From positions 186,001 to 250,000 of the forward strand of contig NC_071329.1 in the NCBI RefSeq assembly GCF_010183535.1: a DNA stretch of 64,000 bases, read 5' to 3'. The position numbers and the translations under genes are program-made. The notes beneath the pieces were generated by a model. It made no database searches, was not told the origin of the DNA, and saw nothing but the letters and a program-made list of their open reading frames with translations. This DNA comes from Caenorhabditis remanei. Lineage: Eukaryota > Nematoda > Chromadorea > Rhabditida > Rhabditidae. Of the stretch, positions 33,402-45,500 are shown one piece after another; positions within the stretch are counted from its first letter, which is position 1, and each line of letters opens with the position of its first letter.

Positions 33402-36400
33402 ATGATAGGACAATTTGTAAGGAGACCGGTGGCTCCTCAGCGCACATATTATGCTCAAGGATATCCGACACAACAATTCGCAACTCCACAACAAGGTTTT
33501 CAGCCAACAACCAGGTTTTTTCCATTTTTCTATTGATTTTTCAAAAAAACTTAGTATTTTTCAGCAATTTCTCTCAAAAACCAGCAGAATCACGAGCACA
33601 AAAACAAGTTGGAGCGAATTTCTTGCCTTCAGTCGTCAATGAAGCATATCATAATGTTTTGGAGCAAGTTGTGACGGCGATGTGCTATAAATCCGGATTT
33701 GATGACATTGAGGAGGGCGCGTTGGAGACTTTAATGCTTCTTTTTCATTCTTGTTCGTTTTTTTTTCACAAAAAATGATTTTAGAGTCAAATTTCCAGAC
33801 ATAAAACGAATCGGTGAGCAATCTCGGCTGGGTTGTGAAGTGGCTGGACGAACGATAGTCAGTCCGGGCGATGTTTGGTTTGCACTAATTAATATGGGTA
33901 TTTCGGTGAAGGAGCTATCAGATTTCCAGCAGGATCAAATTGTCTCCTCATTGACTGTTCATCCGCGTAAGTTTCTGCAGACTTGCAAAATTTTAGACAG
34001 GCCCGAAGTCAAAAATATCCAAATTTTTTTCACAAAATCGGTCGAACATTGTTGAAATTTTCATCAAAAATAGTAAAAAATCCTATGTAGACTTCAGTTT
34101 TTTTCGATTGACGAAAAAAGTTAAAAATTCGACTTTTTTTGCAAAAAAAAAACCAACACTTTTTCGAAATAATTCAAATTTTTGTATTTTTTCTCTAAAT
34201 TTCAAATTTCCAGCCGAAATCATCCCACCCGAAGCGAAAACTCAAGCTCTCCGAATCGGAACACCACGACCACATCCGAATTATGTATTTGAATGGTTGC
34301 CACCACTTCCAGATCCACATACTTATATCAAAACGGAGGTAATTGGAAAATGTCAAAATTTCACTCAAAAATTTTGTTTTCGGATAGAAAATTCTGAAAA
34401 AAACTCAAGGTTTGACCTCAAGAAACATGAAAAAGGAGTCTCCTGAAATTTCTCCTGAAATTTTCAACAATTAATTAACAAAAATAATGATTTTTCTTAG
34501 ATTTTTCCTGAAATTTTTCCAACTTTTTTACTCAAAAACAGGTTTCTGGGGGTCTCTCCTTTCAGTTTGATCCGGAGAGTTCTGGAAGGTCGTATTTTCT
34601 TCAAAATCCCGTTTTCGGCTCGAAAATCCTTTAAAAATCCATGATTTGACCTCAAAAGACATGAAAAGGAGATAATTCGACATGAAAAACCCCTAAAAAT
34701 AGAGTTTTTGGCCCAGATTATTTCAGAAATCTACTCATTCTAACCCACTGTTTCTTCTCAAACCTCATTTTTAAGGCAAAAACTCTTAAAAACTCCTCTG
34801 CTTTCAGATCAACGAAGACATTGATTTCTCGTATGAACGAGTACGGGATGCGATGGCTAAAAAGAAGCGAAACGCGACTGCGTCTCTCGTCAATTATATG
34901 ATTCGAAACTATCCATCGTTGTGTTTATTCCGAAATTTCGAGAAAATTATTCATGAGCAAGTGAAGAAAACGGTTTGTTTAAATATTAGCACGACACGCT
35001 TCTTTCAACCGCGCTCCACCGCAAACGAGAGAGTATCGCCGAGAGAGACGCAGAGTTTTTTTTCTCGCGCCGACATAGATTTTCACAGTTTTTGATTTAT
35101 TTTCACTATTTTTCCAAAGGTTTTTTGTAAATTATTATAAAAATCTGCGAAAATAGATCAAAAACTGAAAATCTGTGTTGACGCGAGAAAAAAACTCTGC
35201 GTCTCTTGCCGAAACTCTCTCGTTTGCAGTGGAGCGCAGTTGTAAGAGCTGTGCCCAGTTAATATATTCAAAAAAAAGTTGAATGATTTCAGTTCAACGA
35301 AGAAAGTGAGAAGAAACGGATGGAGGAGGCGTTCATCGCGTTTCGTGATCTACTTCAGACGAAAGATATCGAGGAAGTGGAGAATGTGGGAAAAATGTTA
35401 TTCAATAAGGGATTGATTAATAAACATGTAAGATTGGACACCTGGGGTGTGCGAAAAAAACGTTTTTTTCGAAAACTTTTGACGGAAAAAAGAGAAAAAT
35501 ATAACAAGAAAACTGTCTGAAAAAATCATAGTTGCCAAGGCCCGGCCCGGCCCGAAGGCCCGGGGAAATTGGCGCGAAAGTCAAATTTTCAATTTTTTGA
35601 TTTTTTAAAAATTTTTTCGCGAAAAAGTCAAATTTTCGACTATCATTTAGAATTAGAAGAAATTCTGAAAAAAAAATGGTCACATTTTCGATGAAAAAAA
35701 AGAAAAAATTGAAAAAAAATAGGAAAAAAGGGTCATTTTTTGAAGCCGGGCCTTCGGGCCGGGCCTTGACAACTATGGAAAAATGAGTGTTTCGCAGGTA
35801 AAAATCTTAAATTTGTATGAAATAGTAAGGAGAGACCCCCAGAAACCGGTTTTGAGTATAAAAATTCAAGACAAATCGAAAACTCACAATTTTTGTTAAT
35901 TTTCGCACAGCCATAATCTGGAATCTGAATTCTTGTGAGTACTTGCACAAAGAGCACTTCTAGATGCACAGACAGATTTTCTCCAGACATCTGGAATCGG
36001 AATTTTCGTGAATAAGTTTCATTTTAATAATTTTGGCTAAAAACCCGACAAAAAACGCGTCAGAGGCGCGCCAGACGAATTAAAATGTGATTTAGGAAAG
36101 ATTAAGACTGAAAATTCTTCGTTTTTCTATAGTTTTTGCATAAAAAGCTTCCAAAAATGCGACCCCCAACCGGTTTTGAGTGCAAGATTAGGAAAAATTC
36201 AGGAAAAGTCGAAAAATCACTATTTTTACTCAATATTGGAAAATTTCAGAAGAAATTCTTAATTTTGTGTTCAAAAAAGGGTTTTTGGATGTCTCTCCTT
36301 ACAGATTTCATAATATTTCTAGATTTTTGACTCCGAAAAACTCATTTTTTCAGACAGTTTTCTTGATATTTATTTTTTTTCGGTTTTTCAGTTTTTTCGG

Positions 36401-38133
36401 TCAAAAATGTTCGAATTTTTTCCCCTTTTTCTCATCTCTCATATTTCCAGGAAATGGAATCAGGCACAGAAGTTGTGTGTATGTGTTCGGACGGTGCATT
36501 GATCGATCAGTCCGGAAAACGTGTTCACCTAACGAATTCCACTTTAATCGATTTCGAGGAACGAGACAAAATTTCGAAGAGTAAAACGAGAATGAGCGCG
36601 TGTGGAGATGGTGCTGAGTCGTTGAGATGTAAGGGAAATCAGCAGAATATTGATTTATGAAAAAATAGGACATTTTTGTTTTTGAGAAATTTTGACCAAA
36701 AAATTCGAAGAAAAAATTCAAGATAGCTGTCTGAAAAAAATGAGTTTTTCGGAGGCAAACATCTTGAATTTGTGTGAAAACTATATCTATTTCAAGGACA
36801 GACCCCACGAAAACTGTTTTTGAGTACAAAATATTCAAAAATTGTGATTTTTCTTGAAATTTTTCAAAATTTTGTAATCAAAAACCGGTTTTTAGGGTCT
36901 TTCCTACAAATTCAAGACAGTTACCTCCGAAAAATTTTTTTTTCTGACAGTTTTCTTGACATTTTTTCTCGAAAACTGTAGTTAAATCATTTTCAGATCA
37001 CTGGCCAGTCGACGAGATGCTAGACGAACTAATCGAACTTGACTCGTGTACGATGGATTTGGGCGATGAGAAACCCGATGAAATGAAATATATGCAAGAG
37101 AAGATGACATTCCAATATCTGCCAGAATGGTGTCATGTCTTAGTGCCTTCATTCGAGCATCGTGCCTATTTGGTGTCTGATGATGTGAAAGCGGATATGG
37201 AATCAAGGAGAGAAAGGGAGAAAGAGGAAAAAGAGGAAAAAGATGCGAATGAGGAGGAGAAAGATGGCGAGAAAAAGGCGAAAGAGGAGGAGAATGTCAG
37301 TTTTTTTTCAGAAAAAAAAGAGCCCAGCGAAAATTTTCAATAATTTTTTATTAGCACGCCACGCTTCTTACAACTGCGCTCCACCGAAACCACAGAAAAC
37401 GGTGTGCAAAATTGAGAGACTCTGAGAAAAAAGACATTTCTCAAGAGCATTTTGGCGGAGCGCTGTTGTAAAAATCGTAATTTAGTGCAAAAACAGATGT
37501 TTTCCAATTTTTTTTGAAAAAAAATTAGGTTTTCCCACTAAAAATGAACCAAACTTTTGCAAAAAATGCAATAAATTGGAATTTAGGCGCCACTTTTTTC
37601 CATAGTTTTCAACCTTTTTTTCGCCTAAAAATTCGTTTTTTCTTTTGACATTTTTTCACCTATTCATTCCTATTAGCACGGCACGTGTCTTGCAACTGCG
37701 CTCTACCGAAATCACAGAAAATTGCGTGCAAAATTGAGAGACTTGGAGAAAAAAAATATATTTCTCAAGGGGATTTCAGTAGAGCGTAGTTGTAAGAACT
37801 GTGTCGAGTTAATAGTAGAAATGATCTTGAAAAAACGCGCGACAGTCCAAAAGCTGACTAAAATGCGGAAAAACTGACATAAATCGGCTCAAAAAGTGGT
37901 CGATTAAGCTGCGTATCCAAATGCCACAACAAGATAGCGAATTGGAAAAATTAAAATTTCAAGTTTGCCTCAAAGTCTAACAGAGCGCGTTTTCGCTTCT
38001 CTCAATCCCCATTATTAAATTCCAGACGCACTCGAACCTCTACCTGTATCCACCGATTCCTGATGACGACGACGATTTCATGGAGGTCGTGATGGAGGAA
38101 CCGAAAACCGAAGAACCAGATTTGATTGAATAA
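33402..38133 (+). CDS. taf-8: TFIID subunit TAF8
   Basis: Nine exons: 33402-33514, 33565-33752, 33799-33966, 34214-34338, 34808-34972, 35293-35427, 36451-36628, 36997-37295, 38026-38133, encoding 492 aa. It is a subunit of the general transcription factor TFIID, pairing with TAF10 through a histone fold. After a Gln-rich N-terminus, the histone fold reads VVNEAYHNVLEQVVTAMCYK to GDVWFALINMGISVKELSDF. The TAF8 C-terminal signature follows: EWLPPLPDPHTYIKTE and DFSYERVRDAMAKKKRNA. The rest is acidic, with a Lys/Glu run (about residues 420-455) before a short DDDDDF tail. Introns 4-8 are enlarged by repeats. The stop lies 204 bp before the next gene, suggesting an operon. Confidence 0.92.
34983..35266. 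repeat. hairpin repeat, family R1, copy 3 (expanded)
   Basis: Arms GCACGACACGCTTCTTTCAA and TGTAAGAGCTGTGCCCAGTT enclose an inner palindrome with GAGAGAGACGCAGAG and its partial complement. This copy is about twice the length of the others. It lies in taf-8 intron 5. Confidence 0.7.
35442..35915. mobile_element. TGTGCG-type MITE interrupted by a GGCCCGG element
   Basis: The left end is CTGGGGTGTGCGAAAAAAAC. The right end is TTTTCGCACAGCC, inverted. The interior shares TCTGAAAAAAT and AGAGACCCCCAGAAACC with the copy at 5889-6222 and with 36660-36990. The element at 35527-35777 is inserted in its left half. Confidence 0.6.
35527..35777. mobile_element. GGCCCGG-array element, best preserved copy
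   Basis: The ends CATAGTTGCCAAGGCCCGGC and CCGGGCCTTGACAACTATG are inverted. Next to each end are further CCCGAAGGCCCGG-like units; the middle is AT-rich. It is flanked by GAAAAAAT and GAAAAATG, a near-match fitting an 8-bp duplication in an A-run. It lies in taf-8 intron 6. Confidence 0.75.
37351..37478. repeat. hairpin repeat, family R1, copy 4
   Basis: TATTAGCACGCCACGCTTCT and TACAACTGCGCTCCACC are mirrored by GCGGAGCGCTGTTGTAA. It lies in taf-8 intron 8. Confidence 0.7.
37673..37815. repeat. hairpin repeat, family R1, copy 5
   Basis: TATTAGCACGGCACGTGTCT and GCAACTGCGCTCTACCG are mirrored by AGTAGAGCGTAGTTGTAAGA and TGTGTCGAGTTAATA. It lies in taf-8 intron 8, about 200 bp from copy 4. 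Confidence 0.75.
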
Positions 38134-38337
38134 TTTAATGCATTTTTATCTCAAAAAACACTTCCATAAAATCTCACTTTTACAAAAAATACAGGGCATT
38201 TATGTTATAAATTGTGATAAATAATTGAATTTTTATCGAAAATGTTCCCTTTTTTCCAAAAAATCGGCGATTTTCAACCGTTAAAAATATATATTTTCTC
38301 CAGTTTTCCCTTCGATTTCCATCTATTTTTCCTCCAG

Positions 38338-41300
38338 ATGAACTACAATTTACCTCCTCAAAATTTGGGAAATCTTATCGACGTGGAGAAGCGAGTGGAA
38401 TTTGTAAGGGCATGTGGAATCACTGAAAAGCCGAAAATTTTGGATTCGGATGATATTCCAGAGAGTGAGTGGACATTTGGATTCACATACAGACATATAT
38501 ATATATATATATATTTTCAGCTTCCACACCTTGTAGCTTCATTCAACTCTACGAGAATCTGCCGGAGGAGTCGAATAAGTCGAAAAACTCAAAAAAAGAA
38601 CCAAAAATCGAAGATTCTGATGATGACGTCATGGTTTTAGATGAAATAGAGATCAAAAGAGAGCCGGGAACCCAAAAAGTCGATATACGAGATGTAAATG
38701 GATATCTGAAAGCTGCAAAAGATGGAAATTTAGAAGAATTAAGGAGATTTTTGAAGAAAAGTAAGAAGCAAAAAAGAAAAAATCTTATTCCGTTGCGGGG
38801 AATCGAACCCCGGCCTTATGGGTGAGAGCCATAAATCCTAACCACTAGACCACAACGGATGGTGAAGAAATAGGTCTCCGATGGCATAGACATTCCGCCG
38901 TGTTGCCAAGTGTCACTCATTTGCCTGCCGTTGTAACTTTTATGCCAACGGAGACCTAGTTCTACACAATCCGTTGTGCACAGGTGAACCGCTGGGAATC
39001 CTATATGTGAAGGTGCCAGAATAGCGCCCTATGTGTGTCCATAAATGAAAAGTGGATCGCGCGTGTGCCGCATATGTGCGGTCGTCTTTTCTGTGTACTG
39101 GCAGCGCGTGCACCCATATAGCTCCCATATGTATGGTCCATATTTGAGGGTGGCGGCCGGCCGCCGCAACGACACTCCGGAATTACACGTGGGCGTGTTG
39201 TTTACCGTAAATCGACGCGACATTTTTTTCTATAAGTCCGGGCCCATTTTCTCCGTTTCTCGAAGTTTTTCACATATTTTCTTAATTCTTTTTGCACAAA
39301 ACAGATAATGGCAAACTTCAAAAATAAAAATAAATATATTCAAACTTGCGGAAACTTATTTTTTCAATACAAAAATTGTTATTTTCTCAAGAAACTAGAA
39401 TTTTAAGTTTTTGTTGAGAAGTTCGGGTCTGATGTTCTGCTTCACTTCGGTATGATAAGAAATCATATTTTTCAGGTGGATTTAAAGGTAAGAAGGTAAG
39501 AATTTGTCATACCGAAGTAAAGTCAAAATACCGGACTTCGAATTTCTTCGACGGGTATCATTTTCTTTCAGAGCTCAAAAAAAAGCTTGAGAATCAATGA
39601 TTGTGTTATAACCACCAAGCTAACAAGATTTTTATAGGAAATCGTGTGTGATTTTCAATTTTTTAAAAGTATTGCCATTATCTGTTTAAAAAAGGAAAGA
39701 ACTTCGAGAAAAGAGGAGAAAATATACAAGTCCGAGAAATGGGAAGTGAACAAGGTGGAAAAAGAAAAGTGAAACAACATGATAACATTACATACCAATC
39801 ACAACAATGAATTTGGCCTTTCTAGTGTTTCATACAGAATAATCAACCAAATGCGATTGGTAGAATTAATGCTGATTATGCTATCCATATGCGCTCCACG
39901 TTCTCGGCCGACCGCGCGGTGATCCACATAGACACATATAGGGCCCAACCCTCATTCTTTTTAGCCGCACATACGCCACCGCGCGGTTACATATGTGTTC
40001 CCCAGCGGTTCACCTGTGTGGTCTAGTGGTTAGGATTTATGGCTCTCACCCATACACAGGTGAACCGCTGTGGATCCTATATGTGATCGCGCGGTGGCGT
40101 ATATGCAGCTAGAAAGAATCAGCGTTGTGTCCTATATGTGTCCATATGGATCCACGCGCGGTCGGCCGAAAACGTGTGCCGCATATGGATCGTATATGGA
40201 TCGCATATCAGGATTAATTCTACCAACCGTATTTGGTTGATTATTGTGTATGAAACACTAGAAAGGCCTAATTCATTGTTGTGATTGTTATATAATGCTA
40301 TAATGTTGTTTTACTTTTCCTTTTTCAACTTGTTCACTTTCCATTTCTCGGACTTGTACATTTTCTCCATTTTTCTCGAAGTTCTTTCTTTTTATAGCAG
40401 ATAATGGCAATACTTCGTGAAAAATTTAAAACTCCACACGATTTATATAAAAAATGATAAGTTAGTTTGACGGTTGTAAAACGATTTTCGAGATTTTCTT
40501 GAACTTTGAAAGAAGCTATACCCGTCGATGACATTCGAAGTCCGATATTTTGACTTTACTTCGGTATGGCAAATACTTACCTTCTTACCTTTAATTCCAT
40601 CTGAAAAATATAATTTCTTATCATACCGAAGTAAAGAAAAACACAAGAACCGAACTTCTCAACAAAAAGTATATCCCAAAGTTTCTTGAGAAAACGACAA
40701 GTTTTCTATTGAAAAAAGAAATTTCCGCAAATTTAAATATCTTTATTTTTACTTTTAAAGTTTGCCATTATCTGTTTTCAGCAAAAAGAATGAAGAAATT
40801 CGCTGAAAAACTTCGAGAAACGAAGAAAATGGGCCCGGGCTTATAGAAAAAAATGTCGCGTCGATTTACGGTAAACAACACGCCCACGTGTAATTCCGGA
40901 GTGTCGTTGCGGCGGCCGGCCGCTAGGCTCAAATATGGACCATATATGGAACGTATATGGATGCTATATGGATGCACGCGCGGCCAGTACAAGGAAAAGA
41001 CGACCGCACATATACGCCACACGCGCGGTCCACGTTTCATTTAGGGACACATATAGGACGCTATATGCACACTTTCACATATAGGATCCATCGCGGTTCA
41101 CCTGTGTAAGGCCGGGGTTCGATTCCCCGCAACGGAATATCATTTTTATTCTTTTTTTTTTTTCATTCTTTGGGAATTTGTAAGTAATTCACTTTCAGAA
41201 ATCCCGATCGATGTCACTGATTTCTATGGTTGGACAGCCACAATGTGTGCGGCTGGCGATGGTAACTTTGAAATTTGCAAATATTTGCTGGAGAATGGCG

Positions 41301-42451
41301 CGGATCCGGGAGTACGGGATAAGAATGGAATGGGAATATTGCAGATTGCGCAGAAGAATCGGAAGGAGACGTTCGTCCGGTTGCTGATGGACTATTTTTG
41401 TAATGGGTTGGTTTTTAGGGACCCAATCCATCAAAAAATATAATTTTTTCAGAAGTGCTCCTTCAACATCCGCTGAACCCGAAAAATTGACATACTGTGA
41501 GCTCTGCGACACATTTGTCGATGAGAAAAAGATTAATGATCATATTTCGTCGATCACTCATCAGTTGAAGTGAGTTGGTTCCGGGAGGAATAAAAATCAC
41601 TTTATTAAAAAAAATTTTCAGCGACAAATCGAAGCCAGGAGTGGCGCCACAATCTGGAATTCATCTGGGTCCCTCGAATATCGGATACCGGTTAATGTGT
41701 GCTTCCGGATGGACGGAACAGCAGGGTTTGGGACGGAATTCTGATGGGCATCGGTTTCCGATTAAGGTATTGTCGAAATAAACAAAGTGATACCCGGTGT
41801 TTGCGGACTCAATGCTAATTTTTAATAATTTTGCATTGAGTCCGCAAACACCCGGGTATCACTTTTTTTATTTCGACAATACAGTATCTAGTGTGCTCTT
41901 GCGCTGATAACCGCACAGAGTCATAGAAAGTCCATATGAAGCATTTGCGCTCTAAAAAATTTGGCGTAAAATTAGCCCGAAATTCAAAATATAAGCGAAA
42001 AAAACGAGAAAAATAGAAGAAAAGTCAGCCTCATTCGGAAATTTTAACTTCCTATCGTTCGTCCACGCTATAAGCACGCGATTTGGCTGAGCAGCGACTC
42101 AATTGGCAACCTGCCTAGTCGTGAGCAATAAAAAATAATAATTTGAATTTAAATGAACAAAAAATGACCCTGTGTAACCGCGCTCCACGAAAAAACAGCT
42201 ATCTCCATGTTTTCCAGACAATCCTAAAACGAAACCGTACTGGCCTTGGAATGGAGAGTTTGCCGAAAAAAGTGACACACTTCGGACCGTTGGATAGGAA
42301 TTCTGTGAGAAACGAGAAGTCGAAGAAGCAGCCGGTGACGAAGAAAGATTTGGAGAGAAAGAAGCGAAAAGAGGACCGAATAACGAAGAAATATCGCGCG
42401 GATTTCGGAGATAATGATAGTGTTTATGAGTATTTTAATGCGGAGAAATGA
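38338..42451 (+). CDS. G-patch and ankyrin-repeat protein (GPANK1-like)
   Basis: Six exons: 38338-38464, 38521-38760, 41199-41406, 41453-41569, 41622-41766, 42218-42451, encoding 356 aa. After an acidic N-terminus come ankyrin repeats ([20 protein letters not shown] then [17 protein letters not shown]), a C2H2-like zinc motif ([18 protein letters not shown]), and a G-patch ([20 protein letters not shown], then RTGLGMES). This order matches vertebrate GPANK1; a role in RNA processing is inferred from the G-patch. The ATG directly follows TTCCTCCAG, 204 bp after the taf-8 stop. Intron 2 (38761-41198) contains a tRNA-Glu pair and two transposons. A MITE starts 4 bases into intron 5. Confidence 0.9.
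38788..38859 (-). tRNA. tRNA-Glu (CTC) in an intron of the GPANK1-like gene
   Basis: It has the same 72-base sequence as the pair at 17524 and 17706, with anticodon CTC. It is antisense to the host gene. Its 5' end is 110 bp from the 5' end of a second, interrupted tRNA-Glu. Confidence 0.95.
38979..40018. mobile_element. 1,040-bp inverted-repeat element, copy A, in tRNA-Glu
   Basis: It is bounded by CACAGGTGAACCGCTGGG and its complement CCCAGCGGTTCACCTGTG and flanked by TG on both sides. Subterminal DNA is full of CATATGTG/ATATGGATC motifs and GCGCGCGG boxes. A nested inner repeat is bounded by CAGATAATGGCAA (39303) and TTGCCATTATCTG (ending about 39690). It carries no transposase and is largely the reverse complement of copy B. 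Confidence 0.88.
40055..41106. mobile_element. 1,052-bp inverted-repeat element, copy B, in tRNA-Glu
   Basis: It has the same termini as copy A (CACAGGTGAACCGC), flanked by TA on both sides (40053-40054 and 41107-41108), a Tc1/mariner-like target duplication. Its orientation is opposite to copy A: the CGACACTCCGGAATTACACG block is near the left end in A and the right end in B. It contains the same inner CAGATAATGGCAA repeat (40400-40777). No coding gene is present. Confidence 0.88.
41770..41879. mobile_element. 110-bp palindromic MITE at a splice donor
   Basis: The ends TTGTCGAAATAAACAAAGTG and TATTTCGACAA and the arms GTGTTTGCGGACTCAATGC form a near-perfect hairpin flanked by TA. It is related to the MITE at 1759-1889. 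The left TA is bases 2-3 of the GTATTG donor that ends exon 5 of the GPANK1-like gene. Confidence 0.85.
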
Positions 42452-42599
42452 AGATTTTATAATTTTTGATTTTTTTTAAATTTTAAATGTTTTGGTGTTT
42501 TAAAGGTGATAACATGCCTTGTTTTATTACTTTACTTTGGTAAATTTTAGATTTTTTTCAAATTTTCAAAAAAAAAAAAAACGTTTTCAGACCTCCATA

Positions 42600-45500
42600 A
42601 TGAATGAATACGGTTGCAACGTATGCAACGAGGAGTATTCCATCCAGAACCCCATGAAATGTCCGCGTGTTCTAACCGGTTGTGGACACACAATATGCTA
42701 TAAGTGTGCAATGGAAATCGCCGGCGGTGGACTCCAGATTCTATGCCCATTCGACCGGACGTCTACATTGATTCCTGGCGGAGATCTGAAAACGTTGAAA
42801 AAGAATTTCGCATTGTTGGAATTGTTGGAAAGAATTGCCGATGGTGGTGGGATATTGGAGAATGCAGAGGGGGGAGGACTGAAATTCGATCGATATTCAA
42901 AGGAGAGACTTCTAAATGTGAAATGTGATGAGGATTCAGAACACGTTGCAGTACTGTTTTGTACAGTTTGTGATAGTAATCTGTGCGAGAGGTGAGGGGG
43001 CAAAAATGGAATTTGATGGTCATAATTCTGACAACTGTGTTACAGTACCCAGGGATGTGCGGAATGGAAATCGGAACATTCGAAAATTTCCGAGAAATTT
43101 TTTCGTAAAACTTTGGTTCCGAAGTTTCCGAAATTTCAAATATTTTTTTGTGTCAAAATTCACAGAATTTTCAGTTTTTCCTACATATTTATAGATTTTG
43201 GCTATGAAAAACTTGAAAAACTGAGTTTCTGAAATTTCTTTTATTTCCGAAAAGAATCATTCGGAATAGTTCCGAGTTCCGTAATTTCTGAAATGTTTAG
43301 TCCCGCACATCCCTGACAGTACCGCTTACTGTCCCATCAAGTAAATTTTAAATAAAATATATACAGATGAACAGTAGAGCTTCATTTTTGTAGTTCTCCC
43401 GAGTTATGTTCATTTTATGACGATAGCTCAAAAATCGCACTATTGTGCACTGAAATTGGTGGATTTAAGTGAGAAATTACTTTGTCGATACGTAACTTAC
43501 AGTAAGTAAAATACAGTAAGTAAAATACAGTAAGTAAGTTACGTTTCGACAAAGCAATTTCTTTCTCAAATCGACTGATTTCAGTGCGATTTTCGAGCTG
43601 TCGTCTTAAAATGACCATAACTCTCGAGGGAGTATCCGTACAAAAAAGTTGTGAACTGCAAAAATGAAGCTCTACTTATAATCTGTATGACTCATTGGAA
43701 ACTTTCTTATTGGGTCAACCAGTGATACCGTAATACCCTCTCAAAGTTAAATATTTTCAACTGAAAACGGCTAAAAATGTTAGAATTATGGTCATTACTG
43801 TACATCATTTAATCGTTATTCTCCAAAAATGCTCATCCTCCCACTTCCAGATGCTCCGAAGACTCCCACTCAACCAACGTTCTCTCCAAACACCGCCGAG
43901 TGCCTCTCACCGAGAAACCCGCTCCACAAGTCCACTGCCGCCTCCACTCCTCATACATCGTCGAATTCGTCTGTAAAGAAGTGTCCTGTGACAACGAAAG
44001 TCCCCTGATGTGTCTGATGTGCAGAGATTACGGTAGACACAAAGGTCACTGTCACGTGTTGATAGAGAAAGAGGTGGAAGATTTGAGAGAGAAGATTCGA
44101 GAACACTTGGGAGAGTTGAAGACACAATCGGATATTGTGGGAAACGCGCTGGACTCGATCAATTCGACGATACATGAGTTGACACCGGGATATGATGATG
44201 GAAGTTTAGAGGAGACGAAACAAGAGATCCGCGACCATTTCCAACGTCTTCATTCAACACTCGATAGAGACGAAGGCACCGCTCTAGACACCCTAAACCG
44301 TTACGCTCACAACCGAGTGGAAAATCTGCAAACACAAAGAGAACGTCTAGAAGCAGTCAACTCAAAAATTGGCACTACAGTGACGACACTTCAGAAGGCG
44401 TTGGTCATGGAGAAGGGGAATATTCTGGATATGAAGGATGATCTGCTGGCATTGGCGGAATCCACGACAGCGGAGAGGACTGAAGTTCCAGATCGATCTC
44501 AACTGAGGACGAGAATCGCGTTCTCGTTTTCGAGCGATAGAAAATTGCATATTGGGGATTTCATTGAGGCTAGAGTGGTTTTATTGGGTGAGTTTAGAGA
44601 CCTGGAGTTTCGGCGATAACAAAATGATCATACATTAATGAAAAGTCTGCAACTTCAGGGAAAAGCCTTTTCCGACCTAGAATACCATTGAAATAACAAT
44701 TTTATGGCCTAAATTCCTTGAAAATTGACGTATATTACTTTAAAATGAGGTAATTAATTTCCCTAAAAATGGCCAAAATGCTGTTAAAAATTACCTATAT
44801 TCCTTGTAAAATGAGCTAAATTCCTTTAAAAATGACCCGATTTTCTTAAAAAATGACCCAATTTCCTATAAAAACGACTTAAATTCTTTAAAAATGACCT
44901 AAATTCGTTGAAAAATGACCTAAATTATTTCAAAAATAAATTTTCGACCTTAAAAGCCTGCAATTCCAGACAAAAAACACGTATGGAGAGAATTAAAAAA
45001 ATATGTCGCAGACGTGGGAATGTTCCAGACGTAACTCGACCTTTCAAATTGATTCATATTTTATTAAGTACTTCTCAACACGCTGATTCCGAATATGTGA
45101 TCTAATCCTGCAGAACGTTTCAGTGAACCGAGATATATGAGTTTTAAGTGATTTAAAGGGAAAAAATTGTAAAATTGATTTTGTTTCAGCTTCTTGAAAA
45201 ATACAATTTTGCCCAAGAAATTACTTTAAATGCATTTATCTCGGTTCAGTGAAGCGTTCTGCAGGATTGGATGGCATATTCGGAATCAGGGTGTTGAGAA
45301 GCACTTAATAAAATATGAATCAATTTGAAAAGTCGAGTTACGTCTGGAACATTCCCGAAGAGTGCTAAAACTCTACATTTTTGAAAGTGACACTGACAAA
45401 ACAGCTGCGGAAAAAATGCGCGCGCGTTCACGTAGGCCAACACACGGAGATTTAGAAAAAAATCCATGTTTTTCAGGACTCGACGGCGCCGGTAAGACCT

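Larger units (their letters stand above)
38970..41137 (+). pseudogene. tRNA-Glu (CTC) split into three pieces by two transposons
   Basis: Piece 1 is TCCGTTGTG at 38970-38978. Piece 2 (about 40019-40054) has the D arm and the anticodon arm (GGCTCTCACCCATA). Piece 3 is TAAGGCCGGGGTTCGATTCC and the rest at 41107-41137. Joined after removing the two inserts and duplicated dinucleotides, they follow the intact tRNA-Glu sequence base for base. The pol III A box and B box are now more than 1 kb apart, so a functional tRNA is not expected. Confidence 0.93.

Noticed and set aside
38485..38514. (AT)n run as a regulatory signal
   Set aside because: It is a simple dinucleotide repeat within a short intron of the GPANK1-like gene, directly before the acceptor.
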